Assembly (NCBI GenBank): GCA_009733575.1
Contig: ML769664.1
Span: 24,375-88,374, forward strand
Direction of reading: 5' to 3'
DNA from: Gymnopus androsaceus JB14
Lineage: Eukaryota; Basidiomycota; Agaricomycetes; Agaricales; Omphalotaceae
Length of the DNA stretch: 64,000 nt
The position numbers and the translations under genes are program-made. Of this stretch, positions 33,061 through 46,208 are shown one piece after another (position 1 is the stretch's first letter; each line of letters starts with the position of its first letter). The notes under the pieces were generated by a model. It was given only the letters and a program-made list of their open reading frames with translations. It was not told the DNA's origin and made no database searches.

Positions 33061-33599
33061 GTATTGAAGCAAAGGAACGTAGAACATAGGACAAAAAATG
33101 AGTAGTAAAAGGTGATGGCGAATACAGCTTTTGGCTGTGGGAACAGTACTGTGGCTTATGAAATAATTATTTTTGAAAAAAAATTAAAAAAAGCCAATGC
33201 CAAGGTATACAAAAAATACTGTAATTAAAACTGAAAGCTGAAAGTGCATACTAAAATTGAAAATGAAAACTTTGGGCCACATACACCCATCAATCTCCAG
33301 GAACATTGTATATATGAATTGGGAAAGCTGAGGTAAGGTGCTTCAATGGTAAAACATGCTGAGAGATGGTTAGATCCAAGTTTTACAGTCAAAATACAAA
33401 GAACTGGCCAATTGAGAAACAAAATGGTGAGAGAGAGAGCTCTAGCATGATAACTGCTTATGCCGTGCGCTCGGTACTTGCTTCTTGACACACAATAAGC
33501 GCCTTGTCAGGAGTTATTACTACAAGCGCTTGCGACTAAGCTGTTCTGCCGTCCGTGACAGATGAGCGATAGCAGCGATCAAAATTCAGACTATCCATG

Positions 33600-33852
33600 T
33601 TCCAGCCTATCCATGACAACCATAGTAACTCAGGTTGCCTCAGGCTACTGAGGTTGCTTAGGTTTCTTCAGGCTCATCTAGGTTAACCCTATAAGGTAGC
33701 CTCCACTAATCTGAGTGGACTTGGTCACCCAGGTTGCCTAGGCTGCTCAAGTTACCTGAGGCTGTCAGGCTGATCTATAGGTTAACCTCAAGTCACCCAG
33801 GCTTGACCCAGGCTGTTCAGGCTACCTCAGGCCCAGAGCATTTTTGCTGATG
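33600..33852. mobile_element. Right part of another CATCAG-type element
   Basis: The right end GCATTTTTGCTGATG (33838-33852) is followed by CA, and the interior is filled with CCTCAGG/CCTAGG/ACTCAGGTT motifs like the 355-bp palindrome. Compared with 58870-58895, it breaks the sequence CAGCAAG-CGAG of the locus C flank. A left end was not found, so it is truncated. Confidence 0.5.
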
Positions 33853-34529
33853 CACTTGCTGTATGAAAGGTTCTCACTTGACAGATTGCACCTCAAACAG
33901 ATTTCAGCAACTCTCTTGTTTCCTTTGGTCTATATCCTATTGATTTTGCTGGCATGATGACTGATAAGTTTCCCTTTTGGTACTTCCTTTTGGTTTTCTT
34001 AATATGTATGGGTGACTTTCTTTCATGTGTATGTTTTGTTTTGCATTCAGACTCATCAACAATAGAACTTGATTTTTCTTCTGCCAACTTTACGCAATGG
34101 AGAACTGGTTACTGCATAAGTTGCTTCTGATACTTATACTAGAGTATACAGTGCCAACATGATCAAGATGTATTACACTGAGGAATTGCCCAATGTTGGC
34201 CAAATGCAAGTGGACCACTTGAGGGTGCAAATTACTGGCAACTAACTGACAGCTGTCAGCATTGATGTCTTGCTTGTAACTTATACTTGTAAATGGAGTA
34301 ATTTTATTATGTGGTATATGGAAGCAAAATGAAAACACAATAAAGTATTCAAGAGTAAACAGCACCGTTGACTTATCAAAAGTGACACACCAAACTTTAG
34401 GATCAAGGAGTTGAATCCAAGAATATCAAATGGAAAATCTTTGCAAAGAACATCACAAAGTTATCAAAAACAACATACAAACACAATAGGAGACCATTGA
34501 AGACACACATTACCTTTTTACCCAAAGTA
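33853..34529. repeat. 3' flank of locus B, homologous (inverted) to the locus C 3' flank
   Basis: Sequence from GACAGATTGCACCTCAAACA (about 33880-33900) to the CHAT stop codon matches 58266-58880 in reverse with moderate divergence. It includes the AATAAAGTATTC / GCTTTATTG region, which may serve polyadenylation. No gene. Confidence 0.6.
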
Positions 34530-37500
34530 TTAAACTCCAAGATGGATGAATGGTACCCATTTCACAAAATTGGTCTCACCAACTTCCTTTCTTAGATTCT
34601 TGGTAGCCTCATGGAGTGCATATGCTGGAGTCAGTTTGGTCTTGTCCCCAGAATTGTCAGGATGTCCTAGAAGGTTTGCATAGAACTTGTCTGCAATGAG
34701 AGGAGCTTCCTTATCCCCAATAGACCACAGTGTAGCAATGACACTTGGATAACCAACTGCAAGCATTCCAGCTGCAAGATGAACAGCTTCTTCAGGGAGA
34801 TTTTCATCTCCTGTGGCTGTCTGACATGCAGATAGGACTGCAAGATGCACATTATTCAAGGACAAGGACATCAGTTCTTTGAGCCTCAGTCTCTGATCAT
34901 AAACTGCAAATCCACTGTCAAGTGGATCCTGTACATCCTGGATTCCATGGCAAGCGAAATGGATGATATCATATTTGCCCATGTCATGCATAACAGCCTT
35001 TGCAGTTGCTACATCATGATTGAGATGGTGAGTATGCATGCCCAAGGTGTATTTTTTAATGACTTTGGCCTCTTCCACAGTGCCAGGTAGAGGTGGCAGT
35101 CCAGGTGTATCAGGTTGTGAGACAATGAGAATAGAGGGGATCTTGGCTTGATGTTCCTTGAATTTGGAACCAGAGCTAATCAAAGCCCCCAATGTTGTAG
35201 TATATGAGGATACCACAATATCAGAGATACTGATATTTGTCTCTGTTGGGCCACCATATATCCCTGCTGCATGAAGTGGGAGAAGGGTAAGTGGTCCTGT
35301 TGGACACCATGTAATATGCGGAAGGATATCTTCTTTAGATTCATGTAACTGTAATAGGAAGCTATCAGCATGTATTTCTTTAAGAAAGTAAGGAAATTAT
35401 ATTACCGCATCCTCAATCTTTGATATAATTGGCTGCACAACATTCAACCATAAAATTTTCAAAATCAATATAAATTGGTCGTAATTTTCTCCTGATGCTG
35501 GTCGTACGGCACGAGCACCATTACGATCAATGCGAATGCCATTAATGTGGAGTGAGGAGATGAGTTTCATGTGCAAGTTCTGTGCCTTTTGCAATGAAAG
35601 CCCTGGAAGGGGAACATGGATAATGTCCCTAGACAAGCTCAGAACCAATGCATCACATCGACTTTGGTCAACATTCACCACTATGACTGGTCCATGTTTG
35701 GCAGCAGAGGCAAGCTCAGACAGATGCTTAGGCTTGAAGAAACTAGTAAATCCATCCAAGGCCCTGATTTGTTGCAATAGCTCCTCATACCGTAAAGCCA
35801 TCCTCCGGTGCATCTGTGCTTCTTCTTCAAGGTTTGATTGCTTGACTTCTAAGTCTCTAGTTTCAACATCATTCCTGGTAGTGATTGTCCCTGCATGTTG
35901 CAGGGCCTGCACAACCATCTCTAACTCCTTGGCAATTATAGGACTCTGATGATGGAGATCATCCAATGGTGAACGCAGTTGAAGTATCTGTCCCCAAACA
36001 ATATTACGACCTTCTTCCAGCCACTCAAGTGCCAGTTGCTGATTTCCTGCAGAAATTGCAGTAGCAGCTGCAGTGCCAATGACCCTTCCTATATAGGGTA
36101 GCTCTTTATAGCGATGGTGAACTGATTGCCCAAGCCAGACAACTTGAGGGATTAGCTCAAAAAATCTTGTATATGCTTGTAGAGCAAAGGTTGGGGTTGA
36201 ACAGAGTTTGGACCACCTAATTGCAGCCTTTAATTGAATAAGAGGTTTACCAACTGAGAGTAGACTAGCTTTTTGGAAGGAAGATAAAGCCAAATTGAGG
36301 TCAAGTTCATGGTGTGAATGATCAAATTGTGACTCATAAGCATTGCCAAGGTTACTTAATAAGCCAGGCTTGTCAGCATGACCATCAGGAGTGAGTTCAA
36401 ATGCCTGCTTCAAGGCAAAAATGGCACTATCTATGTCACTGAGCTCTCCTAAACAGCCAAATTGTGACTGATAAGCAGTGCCAAGACTGTTCAACAAGAC
36501 AGGCTTCTCAGCATGACCATCAGGAATGAGTTCAACTGCTTGCGTCAAGGCAAAAATGGCACTTTCTATGTCTCTGAGTTCTCCTAAATGGTCAAACCGT
36601 GACTGATATGCATTGCCAAGGTTACTCAGCCTGCCAGGCCTGTCAGTATGACCATTAGGAGTGAGTTCAACTGCTTGCTTCAAGGCAAAAATAGCACTCT
36701 CTATGTCACTGAGCTCTCCTGAATGGCCAAATTGTGACTCATAAGCACTGCCAAGGTTATTCAACCTGCCAGGCTTTTCAGCATGAACATTGGGAGTGAG
36801 TTCAACTGCCTGCTTTGAGGCAAAAATGGCATTCTCTATGTCACTCAGCTCTCCTAAACGGCCAAATCGTGACTGGTAGGCCCACCCAAGGTTATTCAGC
36901 CTGCGAGGCTTGTCAGCATGACCATCAGGAGTGAGTTCAACTGCCAGCTTCAGGGAAAAAATAGCACTCTCTATGTCACTGAGCTCTCCCAAATGGCCAA
37001 ATCGTGACTGATAAGCATTGCCGAGGTTACTCAACCTGCCAGGCTTGTCAGCATGACCATCAGGAGTGAGGTCAACTGCCTCCTTCTTTGTCAAAATGGC
37101 ACTCTCTATATCACTGAGCTCTCCTAAATGGCGAAATCGTGACTGATAAGCATTACCAAGGTTACTCAACCTGCTAGGCCTGTCAGCATGACCATTAGGA
37201 GTGAGCTCAACTGCCTGCTTCAAGGCAAAAATAGCACTCTCTATGTCAATGAGCTCTCCTAAATGGCCAAATCGTAATTCATAAGCATTGCCAAGGTTAT
37301 TCAACCTACCAGGCTTTTCAGCAGTGATCATCAGGAGTGAGTTCAACTGCCTGCTTTGAAGCAAAAATGGCACTCTCTATATCACTCAGCTCTCCTAAAC
37401 GGCTAAATCGTGACTGATAGGCCCACCCAAGGATATTCAACCTGCGAGGCATGTAAGCATGACCATCAGGAGTGAGGTCAACTGATTGCTTCAAGGTAAA

Positions 37501-39572
37501 AATGGCACTCTCTAAGTCACTCAGCTCTCCTGAATGACCAAATTGTGAATTATAAGCAATGCCAAGGTTATTCAAACAGCCAGGCTTGTCAGCATGACCA
37601 TCAGGAGTGAGATCAACTGCCTGCTTGTTGACCAAAATTGCACTCTCCATGTCACTGAGCTGTCCTAAATAGCCAAACCGTAACTGATAAGCATTGCCAA
37701 GATTATTCAACCAGCCAGGCTTGTCAGCTATGACCGTCAGATGTGAGTTCAACAGCCTCCTTCATGGCAAAAATTGCACTCTCTATATCACTGACCTCTC
37801 CTAAATGGCCAAATCGTGACTGATAAGCATTACCCAGGCTATTCAAACTGCCAGGCTTTTCAGCATGACCATCAGGAGTGAGTTCAACAGCCTGCTTCAA
37901 CAGCAAAAATGGCACTTTCTATGTCACTGAGCTCTCCTGAAATGGCCAAATTGTGACCAATAAGCATTGCCAAGGTTATTCAACATGCCAGGCTTCTGAG
38001 CATGACCATCAGGAGTGATTTCAACTGCCTGCTTCAAGGCAGAAATGGCACTCTCTATGTCACTGAGCTCTCCTAAATGGCCAAATCGTGACCAATAAGC
38101 ATTACCAAGGCTATTCAACCTGCCAGGCTTGTTAGCATGACCATCAGGAGTGAGTTCAAATGCTTCTTTCTTGGCAAAAATAGCACTCTCTATGTCACTG
38201 AGCTCTCCTAAATGGACAAACCGTGAATGATAAGCATGCACAAGGTTACTCAGCCAGCGAAGCTTGTTAGCATGACCATCAGGAGTGAGTTCAACTGCCT
38301 GTTTCAAGGCAGAAATAGCACTCTCTATATCACAGAGCTCTCCTAAATGGCGAAAAGTCGTGACTGATAAGCACTGCCAAGGTTATTCAACCTGCCAGGC
38401 CTTTCAACATGACCATCAGGAGTAAGTTCAACTGCCTGCTTTGAGGCCAAAATTGCGCTCTCTATATCACTGAGCTCTCCTAAATAGCTAAATTGTGACT
38501 GATAAGCATTGCCAAGGTTACTCAACCAACCAGGCCTGTTGGCATGACCATCAGAAGTGAGTTCAACTGCCTGCTTCAAGGCAAAAATAGCATCCTCTAT
38601 GTCACTGAGCTCTCCTAAACGGCTGAATCGTGACTGATAAGCATTGCCCAGGTTACTCAACCTGCCTGGCCTGTCAGCATGACCATCAGAAGTGAGTTCA
38701 ACTGCCTGCTTCAAGGCGAAAATGGCATCCTCTATGTCACTGAGCTTTCCTAAATGGCCAAAGCGTGACTGGTATGCCCACCCAAGGTTATTCAACCTGC
38801 AAGGCTTGTCAGCATGACCATCAGGAGTGAGTTCAACTGCCTGCCTCAAGGCAGAAATGGCACTCTCTATGCCACTGAGCTCTCCCAAATAGTTAAATTG
38901 TAGCTGGAAAGCCACCCCAAGGTTATTCAACAAGCCAGAATTGCGAGCATGACCAGCATGAGTAAGTTCAACTGCTTTTTCCCAGAGTTGTACAGCATTT
39001 TCCAGTTGGGATATGTCTCCTGACTGTTGAAAAGACTTTGCTAGCTGCAATGCTTTATTGTCCAACACATCCACCTACTCAGGTCCAGTGAGTGATGTAC
39101 ATAGGGCTCTGTTGTAAACTGAAACATACTTTCATTTCCTTCTCTATTTTCCCCATCATAGACATGATTTTTATATGACGCAGCTCAGCAACTGCCTCAT
39201 CAGACTCCTCCTCTGATGAACTTAACAAGATCAAGGCCTTCTCAAGCTCCCCTTGATCTTCTGCATTGAGTGACATATCACTCATTGTCTACAATGGAAC
39301 CATTGACTGCTGTCAGATATGCCACATATTTCCTCACAACAGCACCACCCACCTGAGCTTCAGGTTGTTCCAATGACATATTGATGGCATATTGAAGTTC
39401 AGCACATTTATCTTCATCCTGGGCAGAGAAGCTAGTTGCTCTCTCCATTGTCTATCTCCTATCAGTACATTGAATGAGATGTGTTATTCACATAGCTTAC
39501 TGGCATTACTGACTTCTCTTGCAGAATATTGTCCAAATCCTTGACTGATGTTTCAGTATACTGAGTGGCCAT
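34530..39572 (-). pseudogene. TPR-CHAT locus B: UIM-TPR-CHAT gene with frameshifts in the repeat array
   Basis: Five exons as in locus C: 39572-39501 (MATQYTETSVKDLDNILQEK), 39451-39353 (UIM 1, AELQYAINMSLEQ), 39288-39130 (UIM 2, ELEKALILLSSSEEE), 39074-35406 and 35348-34530. Introns are 49, 64, 55 and 57 nt at the same positions as in C. About 20 TPR-like repeats of 45 residues span 39000-36310. Inserted bases break the frame near 38350 (two bases), 37930, 37898, 37729 and 37325, all in the array and summing to six, so the frame recovers. The linker and CHAT domain are open, with IIHFACHG and AVLSACQTATGD intact. So the catalytic half is preserved while the array is broken. Either a young pseudogene or repeat-associated sequence errors; see findings. 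Confidence 0.85.
36310..39000 (-). repeat. Tandem 135-bp coding repeats, about 20 copies
   Basis: The block encoding ELSDIESAIFALKQAVELTP recurs every 135 bp, from about 36430 to 38872, 19 times plus a divergent first copy. Units differ at few sites. Confidence 0.85.
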
Positions 39573-41850
39573 TACTGTAGCTAGGACACAGAACTTACTG
39601 AATCAAACACAGAATAATCCCCAAGTTCCAAAAATGATATAGGCAGTAGGGACACTAGGCATTTGCTAGGCATTGTGCCTTTATATACTGGTCGATATTC
39701 CAGATCCGATACACCGGCTAGTATATAAAAGTGACAGCAATGCAAAAATGAATTGCTCCACCTCCGAGCACCTCGGTTACCTCCTAAGTGACGTATGCTC
39801 TCCATGAGGCCATTCTTCACACTCACTTTATTTTCCCTGATGTGGCTCGCTGATGAGTTCTCAGCTTGACGCCTGCAGGCCACTTGCATTTAGATCACAT
39901 AGTTTAACTGACCCCAGGGTTGTGCCATTCGAATTAGACATTACCCAAAGCGACCGCCTGTACTGACACCCAAGGTGATCTTGCTTCCCAAAATAAATCA
40001 CTGTAAACTTCTTACTTATTAATGGTTTTTCATCCGATCTTCTCTCTAACCCACAACCCTTTGTGTTGCCAGCCCTGTGTGAAGACGTTCTAAACTTCTA
40101 GTTGCTAAACATGTCCCGGGACTCATGGATGGCCCGAAGTCTTAGCAACACCATGCCCGCTATTCTTCCCATGATTATCACGGATAATCGATTCATCGAT
40201 TTCAACTGTGACTGCCTCTTCTTCGCCAAGCTTTGATATCGCAACACTACCAATGTCCCTTCCAAATTGATCCAGGTATCTATTGGTGGATCATTACAGC
40301 CGCATTGTACAAACGTCGTAGCCTCATGGTGAGCATCGTTCTGCGATGTATACAGTAATTGGCCTCGGGATATGGATCGATAGGCTCTCTCGATAAATGT
40401 TAATTTTAACTTCGAAAGGTATTAAATATTGATTTATGCAATGCACGTACTATCACTAGCTCGAGGGAGGAAACAGAGGCTTGGAGAAGAGATAGATAAT
40501 GATATCTTGTCGGAAAATGAATGGGAAAGTGAATGAAAGGGAGACGTGGCAAGCGGCGGAGCATTTCTTCGGATTAGTAGCGGTAGCGGTACTGCAAAGA
40601 ACGGCGACACTGGAAGTATTCTTTGATCTCTCCCATCCCCATTCCTACTCTCTGACCAGCACCTCCGGTCACCCCCTCTCACACGACTATACAACCAGTA
40701 CCCCAATTCCCAGTATCCCAGGCTATCAGTAGACCATTAGTACGCCTACTCGCACGTGAAGACGGTGGGATGAAAGAGAGCATCGTGATTTTAGGACTAA
40801 GGAAAGAAGTTCGTGTCAGAGTCTAGAGAAGCGAGGCTACGTCGAGCTTTGGTCCATCATTGCTGTCAGGCGAGCATAGAAGGTGGATGCAGAAAGCGGA
40901 ATGCTTTTCAAGTAGATATGGAATTCCGAGGCCTCGATCTTAGAGAGAGCATTGAACCCTTATGCCGGTTTTACTGCCTCTGCTACCTCCGCTGCAGTGG
41001 TATGAATATGGCAAGCGACTCGGGCTCGAGTGCTCGGGCTCGCTTTGGTGCCACTGGCTAGTGATCTAGTATGAACGAGTAAGAGATCCTGTGAAGACAG
41101 TGGACCACGGACGCACTTTGCTTCAACATCTCTCTTCATCCATTTCCAAGTACTAGCATCTTTTCCGAATCGACTCCCAAATTCGCCGGTAGGACCATTA
41201 GGTTGGTATGCCTCAACTTGCTGACGCTTGCCGGGATACGATTGTGGAGATAAGAGCGTGGACCATTCACCGAGCCATGTGTTTATGGTGAAGCATTTCC
41301 TGGTATCGGTAACCGGTACAAGGATACGGAAGGACGTCAGAAGGTATTTTGGATCAAAGAGATAGCTGCGTAGAGGAAGGAAGGAAGTGAGATAGCGCGA
41401 GTATAGAATCAGTATTCACCAAGCAATGGAACGAGCTAGAACGAGCTACTGCTGTCTTCCATCTTCATCTCTACTCTCCGCTACACACTACCAGTATCCA
41501 TCTTGCTCTTCTTCTACTTCCTCTCTTCAACTGCGCGACGTAAGTGTAATCGTGATACATTATACTCGCGGAGGAAAGCATCGAATGCTCCGATAGTCGT
41601 CAGGAGAGGTTGAATGTCGTTCCATGCTGTTGATAGCAGTAGGGGTGGAAAGACGAGTTGGAGAAGCCGCCACGCTTGAATGAGGCTCGTTTCCGTGTTG
41701 AATCGATCTTCAAGGCAGCGGGACGAATATACCGGTAGTTGCCATGGCATAAGAGTACAACGGTATAGACAAAACAGTATAATACAGCGAGGGATTCTGA
41801 AAAGAAATACATCAGCACAGTCCATACCTTTGCCGTGTTCAATAGCCACC
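39573..41850. repeat. Left arm flank of the inverted segmental duplication
   Basis: Homologous in reverse to about 51780-54035. Clear matches include 40390-40470 with 53090-53165, 40255-40380 with 53190-53310, 41160-41210 with 52300-52345, and 41600-41700 with 51790-51900. A shared open stretch (LIQAW.LLQLVF.PL.LSTAWND) appears in both copies, so part was once coding, but no gene model holds. The DNA is CpG-rich, unlike the CHAT genes beside it. Confidence 0.6.
39681..39687 (-). promoter_or_regulatory. TATA box of locus B
   Basis: The minus strand reads TATATAA followed by AGGCAC, 109 bases upstream of the exon 1 ATG (39572). Equivalent sites occur at loci A and C. Confidence 0.55.
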
Positions 41851-42796
41851 TGGATTTTCCTTCCTCCTGAACATCATGTCTTTTGCACAATGGAGCCCAG
41901 CGCTCAGCATTCCTACGTAGTCCGAGTGCTACCAGCTTTCCGCTGTACGTTTGAAGAGCAATCGATAATCGATAATCTCCGACTTTTGTGCATGAATTTG
42001 CGAATAGGTTTCGATTTCATCGATTAATCGAATGGCAAGCACGATAGCGCTGTGTTACAAGACCAGAACAAGAGGGAACGTTGCGGAAGAGCGCCAACTC
42101 CAGATAGGATAGTAACATGGCGATGACAATGGAAAGCGTCGCTGGGACTCGAAAGGCATCATCCAAGTGTTTCTTCAACGCTGTAGTATTGCAGAGTATT
42201 GAGCAGGAAGGATACTGATAATGAAATGACCACTTAGACGAAAAAAAATGTCAACAACTCTCTCTTCCATTTCCAATAAACTGTACTCCGGTCATCCCAC
42301 GCAGTCCTCGACCTTCAAAGCTCCAAGCTCGACTGGCCAAAGAGTATTTCCGTGACTATTGTAGCTCTGAATGGAATCGAATATGAAGAAACGGGGAGAA
42401 GCGGATCGAATCGTCGTTGCGAGCGCTAGTTGTGAGCGCTAGCCTTTTGTTCGCTTCCTCCAAGCTTCCTCCGAAAAGAGTTCAAAATGGATTCGGAACA
42501 ATATGCAGAGGAACATGCAATAATCACAAATTGCAGCGTATCGGTCTTTGCAGCCTTGACTGCACAGTTTTTTTAATGCATCTTTTCCATGAATCACAAT
42601 TAAATCTACTTACTCTCCGATCCTCCTTCCGTCCCCTCGGCAATCGTTTGGCCCACCGCGCAACTTCCTTTGCTGCGTGACTGCGTCTCCGTGGAGCTGC
42701 ACCTCACGGCTCTACAGCATTTTGCTTTTGGATCATACATTTTCCCAGGACATCGCAGTCTTTTGATGTACTTGGTTATCAGGGAGTGCATCTCTC

Positions 42797-43915
42797 ATGT
42801 TTTTGAACAGTATTTTCCTTCTCGTTGGCACTGCGTCCGCCGCCAGTGTACTATCCAGGAACGATAGCTCATCGGTGCTTCCTTCCATCGAACTAAATTA
42901 CTCAACCGTCCAAGCATATGAAACTGGATCTACCTCTGCTGGCAAGAACATTCGATTTGCAGCCTCGCGAGCGGGTGATCTTCGATGGGCGGCTCAAAAA
43001 TGGCACGAGCACCACTGCCGGTACTGCGGGATGCAGTGAGGGTGAAGACTGTCTCTTCCTCGACGTCTGGGCACCTTCCAATGCCGTAGAGGGTGGCGAA
43101 AAGCTACCCGTGCTTTTCTGGAATTATGGGGGAGGATGGGTTAGTGGAAGCAAAAACGAGGAAACTCCAGAGGTTTTTTCATTGAACGTCGCTGCGTACG
43201 ATGCATGGAAGGCAATGGAATGGACCTACACCTACATCTCTAAACTCGGTGGTGACCCGGAGTTGATCACCAACTGGGGTTTCTCTGCGGGTGGCTCTCA
43301 GGTTGTAATTTCACTCACAGTTAGTTGCGTTTTACTGTATTTTTCTGCTTCAAGCTCAAACATCCGCTCAACCGTCTAGACTTTCGGTGGTCACGAATGG
43401 ACTCCTCGCTTCAAGCGCGCTGTCATCAATAGCCCCGGTTGGTTTCCAGGCTCTGGTCACGCACAGGCAGAGCAGTTCCTTCAGAATGTTACCAAGCTGG
43501 TTGGTGGATGCCCTGTTAGCACGTCTGAGACTATCGCCTGCCTTCGTAACGTCGACTATGCCACTCTCTTGGCTGCAAGTGAGAGCATTACCGATACGTA
43601 TGGCTATCAGATGTAACCACGCGTCGACGGTGTTGTTCTTCCTGACGTTAGTCCGAGTATATTCCTCATATCTTTCAGGGACTAACACGTTCTGTATGTA
43701 GACATCCGAATATCTGTTCACCATCAGGCAATTCCACAAGAACTCACTGTTCTTCTTGGTCACTCAGCTCGTTAGTTCTCATCACTTCTTACATGTAAGC
43801 GATTACTGATTTTCTGCTCTCATAGATGAATCAAATGAGAATTCCCAACGCTGCTGTGACTGACGAGGCATCCTACCGCGCTGAATTCAAAGCCATCTTT
43901 CCCAATGGACTTTGA
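42797..43915 (+). pseudogene. Type B carboxylesterase/lipase, decayed and shortened
   Basis: The ATG at 42797 starts a signal peptide (MFLNSIFLLVGTASAASVL). KNIRFAASRAGDLRWAA follows, then a frameshift in an A run near 43004; the next frame gives EGEDCLFLDVWAPS, LPVLFWNYGGGWVSG (oxyanion region), KYIS-like YTYISKLGGDP and GFSAGGSQ with the nucleophile Ser. About 40 residues expected between the oxyanion loop and the FSLNVAAYDAWKAMEW helix are missing. An intron (about 43301-43379) leads to FKRAVINSPG..., where TAA at 43615-43617 replaces the Gln expected before PRVDGV. A last piece reads RIPNAAVTDEASYRAEFKAI and stops at 43913-43915; the C-terminal third with the His is absent. Secreted ester hydrolase ancestry is clear; activity is not possible. 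Confidence 0.75.
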
Positions 43916-44586
43916 AAACTTAATAAGTAATACTTGATTGAGACATCGGTAACTTGTAACTGCCGGAAGCGAAGGGAATTATGATATAACCAGTGCTGGT
44001 CTCCTCTGTATACCCTTGGTTTGAACCATTTGCTGTGAATCTCGTCATCTGCTTCGAGATGGCTTGCCAAATGCGACATTTTCAGAAGGAAGCGATGTTA
44101 ACTAACGGCGTAGTGAGATGTGGCGATATAGGCTGCGTCTGCCATTTGACTCATAACAACGAGATAGATGGACAGGAGATATGTTGTAACGCTGTGCAAC
44201 GTTGTGTAGCAACGCCAGTTTAGGCCCTTCTTTTATTTCAAGTAAGCGCTCGCTGTCTACGCTTTATCTCCTTGACACTCATCGGATCTTCTACGATTCT
44301 CGCAGCTACTGGTATTCCAAGCCAAGAAATCGCAGAAGCAACAAACACAGCAGGAAAAGGTAAACTTGCGAACCAATCTTTAGATGCAATTCAAAGTCTT
44401 AACCAAGTCTAACTCGAGTAGAACCCGTCGCGGAGGCATTTCCGTAACGCGTTCAAGTGGTTGGAGACTCTTCAAGCCGCAATATTATTAAAAATCCCTC
44501 AGAGGATTTCCGTCTTGCAAGCGAGCACACCTGACGACCTTGGAATCATACGCAGTCCTAATACAGTCAACCGGTTGGAAGATAAT
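43916..44586. other. Intergenic, no gene seen
   Basis: An open ATG-less frame from about 44421 continues into the next gene's first exon, and may be leader sequence. Confidence 0.4.
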
Positions 44587-46208
44587 ATGACGTGTAGCAT
44601 GTACGTGTCGCTACGTGTCGCCAATCTTTCTATATGCGTAGTACGTCTAATTTTATGTCTTACAGATCGAATGCAATCTTTGCTTCATTCCCCCCCGAGG
44701 TCATGGCTCGCATATTTCTTTACTGCTGCCATCTGAAATTCCCTGATTTTGTGACTGAACCAGCGGAATTCACCCAGGTCTGCTCACGTTGGAGGTTAAT
44801 TGCACAGTCATCACCAGAGCTGTGGACTTCCCTCACTATTAATCCTTCCCGCGCGCTCCAAACTGAGGCTGATGCAGAGAGATTTGGGTTCCTTATAACA
44901 GAGCGGGTATTGCGCAGCTCTGGTCTCGCCATTGATCTGAAAATACTGCCCCCCCATATCGATATCCAATCTGATGCAGAAGACATGCGGCAAAACTTGT
45001 ATGCAAAGGTCTACCAGAACATTCTGATCAAATTTGCTGAAAAATGGAGGAGCATATCACCACCATATGCTTGGGATGATATTCAGTTTGCCGATGTCAT
45101 CACCCACCTAGAGCAACTTCCAGCACTTGAAGAGCTCATGCTATATGTGAAAAAACCCTCATCCTTTTCCTGGTTTCCCCAAACCCCACGTCTACATAAA
45201 TTGGCTCTAGATCTTTATCTAGGATCTTTTTCCATTTCCAACATTACCAAACTCATTCCTGGAACAGTCGTTGACCTCACATTATCATCTTACTTCCCAT
45301 CAGCACCTTCATCATCATCTGACTCTCTATCCAATGGATTCCCTCATGATTTCATATTAGGCTTTTTTAAGCTTGCTCAATTGCAGCATTTGACTCGCTT
45401 GCAACTAGCAGGACTTGACTGGCTGGAGCTCCGAGCCATGCCATCAGTCATGTTACCAAACTTGCGGGATCTTTCACTCTCTGGAACTATCAATGCTATG
45501 ATGGATATGCTTGAAGCACTTGCAACTCCTTTACTTCAGAGTCTGGACCTTTCTGAAACTGTGGGGAATCGGAATAGACTCAGACATGTTTTGCATTCAA
45601 CCTCATTGACAAACCTCAAAAGACTTTTGATCCATGCAGCAAATGCTGGCATGGAGGACCTACTTGAAACACTTACAACCCCTTCACTTGGGAGCTTGTA
45701 CCTCTCAGCATTCAAAGGAGTGGAGAATAGTAGTGATGTAGGACCTGCTCTGCTTGCACTCCAAGAGAGATCACGATTCCCACTCTCAGAGCTCTCTATA
45801 ATTATGACAGAAGAGAGAGAGTGTATGACTATTACACTGGATGATTTTTGCCAATTCCTGTCTGCTATCAGGACAATCAATGTGCTCAACATCACCACAA
45901 GGGGAGATATTGATGTATCTTATCTCATGGGTCTTCTTGCTTATGATGAAAAGAAACCAGAATGCCAAATCTTGCCACATCTGAAGGTATTTTCTCTCCA
46001 AGACATAAACAGATTCAATAGGACATTTCCAGTAGATGCCCAATCCTGTATGGACTTTGTTACCTCACGTTGGTGGGGTGGTGGCCAGCCAAAGTCAAAT
46101 GGGGTGGACAAGTTGGAGGAATTACATCTTTTTGTCAAGCTGACCAATGAAACTAAAAAGCAGCTAGAGAAAGATAGAAGTGAGGGATTGATCTGCTCAT
46201 ATGAATGA
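44587..46208 (+). CDS. F-box protein, intact
   Basis: The long exon is open to TGA 46206-46208. The F-box lies near the start: SNAIFASFPPEVMARIFLYC with FTQVCSRWRLIAQSSPELWT. About 400 residues of LRR-like sequence follow (LEQLPALEELMLYV, MLPNLRDLSLSGTINAMMDM, SLTNLKRLLIHAANAGMEDL, TTPSLGSLYLSAF). Start choice: a 14-nt exon 44587-44600 (MTCS) spliced over 44601-44665, whose 3' end has TCTAAT and TTACAG signals, or the in-frame ATG at 44634. I prefer the spliced start; both leave the F-box whole. It should act as an SCF substrate receptor. Its DNA is CpG-poor, unlike the F-box genes at 15-23 kb but like the TPR-CHAT genes, suggesting shared methylation history. Confidence 0.8.

Noticed and set aside
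28937..33180. AATAATTATTTT-type sequences at 28940 and 33160 as ends of one large transposon
   Set aside because: Simple AT-rich palindromes with no matching flanks; similarity is not specific.
36310..39000. Regular direct repeats that could suggest a CRISPR-like array or satellite
   Set aside because: The 135-bp period is a whole number of codons and encodes a TPR-like unit; the host is eukaryotic.
40434..42027. Several 80-115-codon frames in the duplicated flank taken as genes
   Set aside because: The three flank copies keep DNA similarity but not a common uninterrupted frame, so coding is not supported now.
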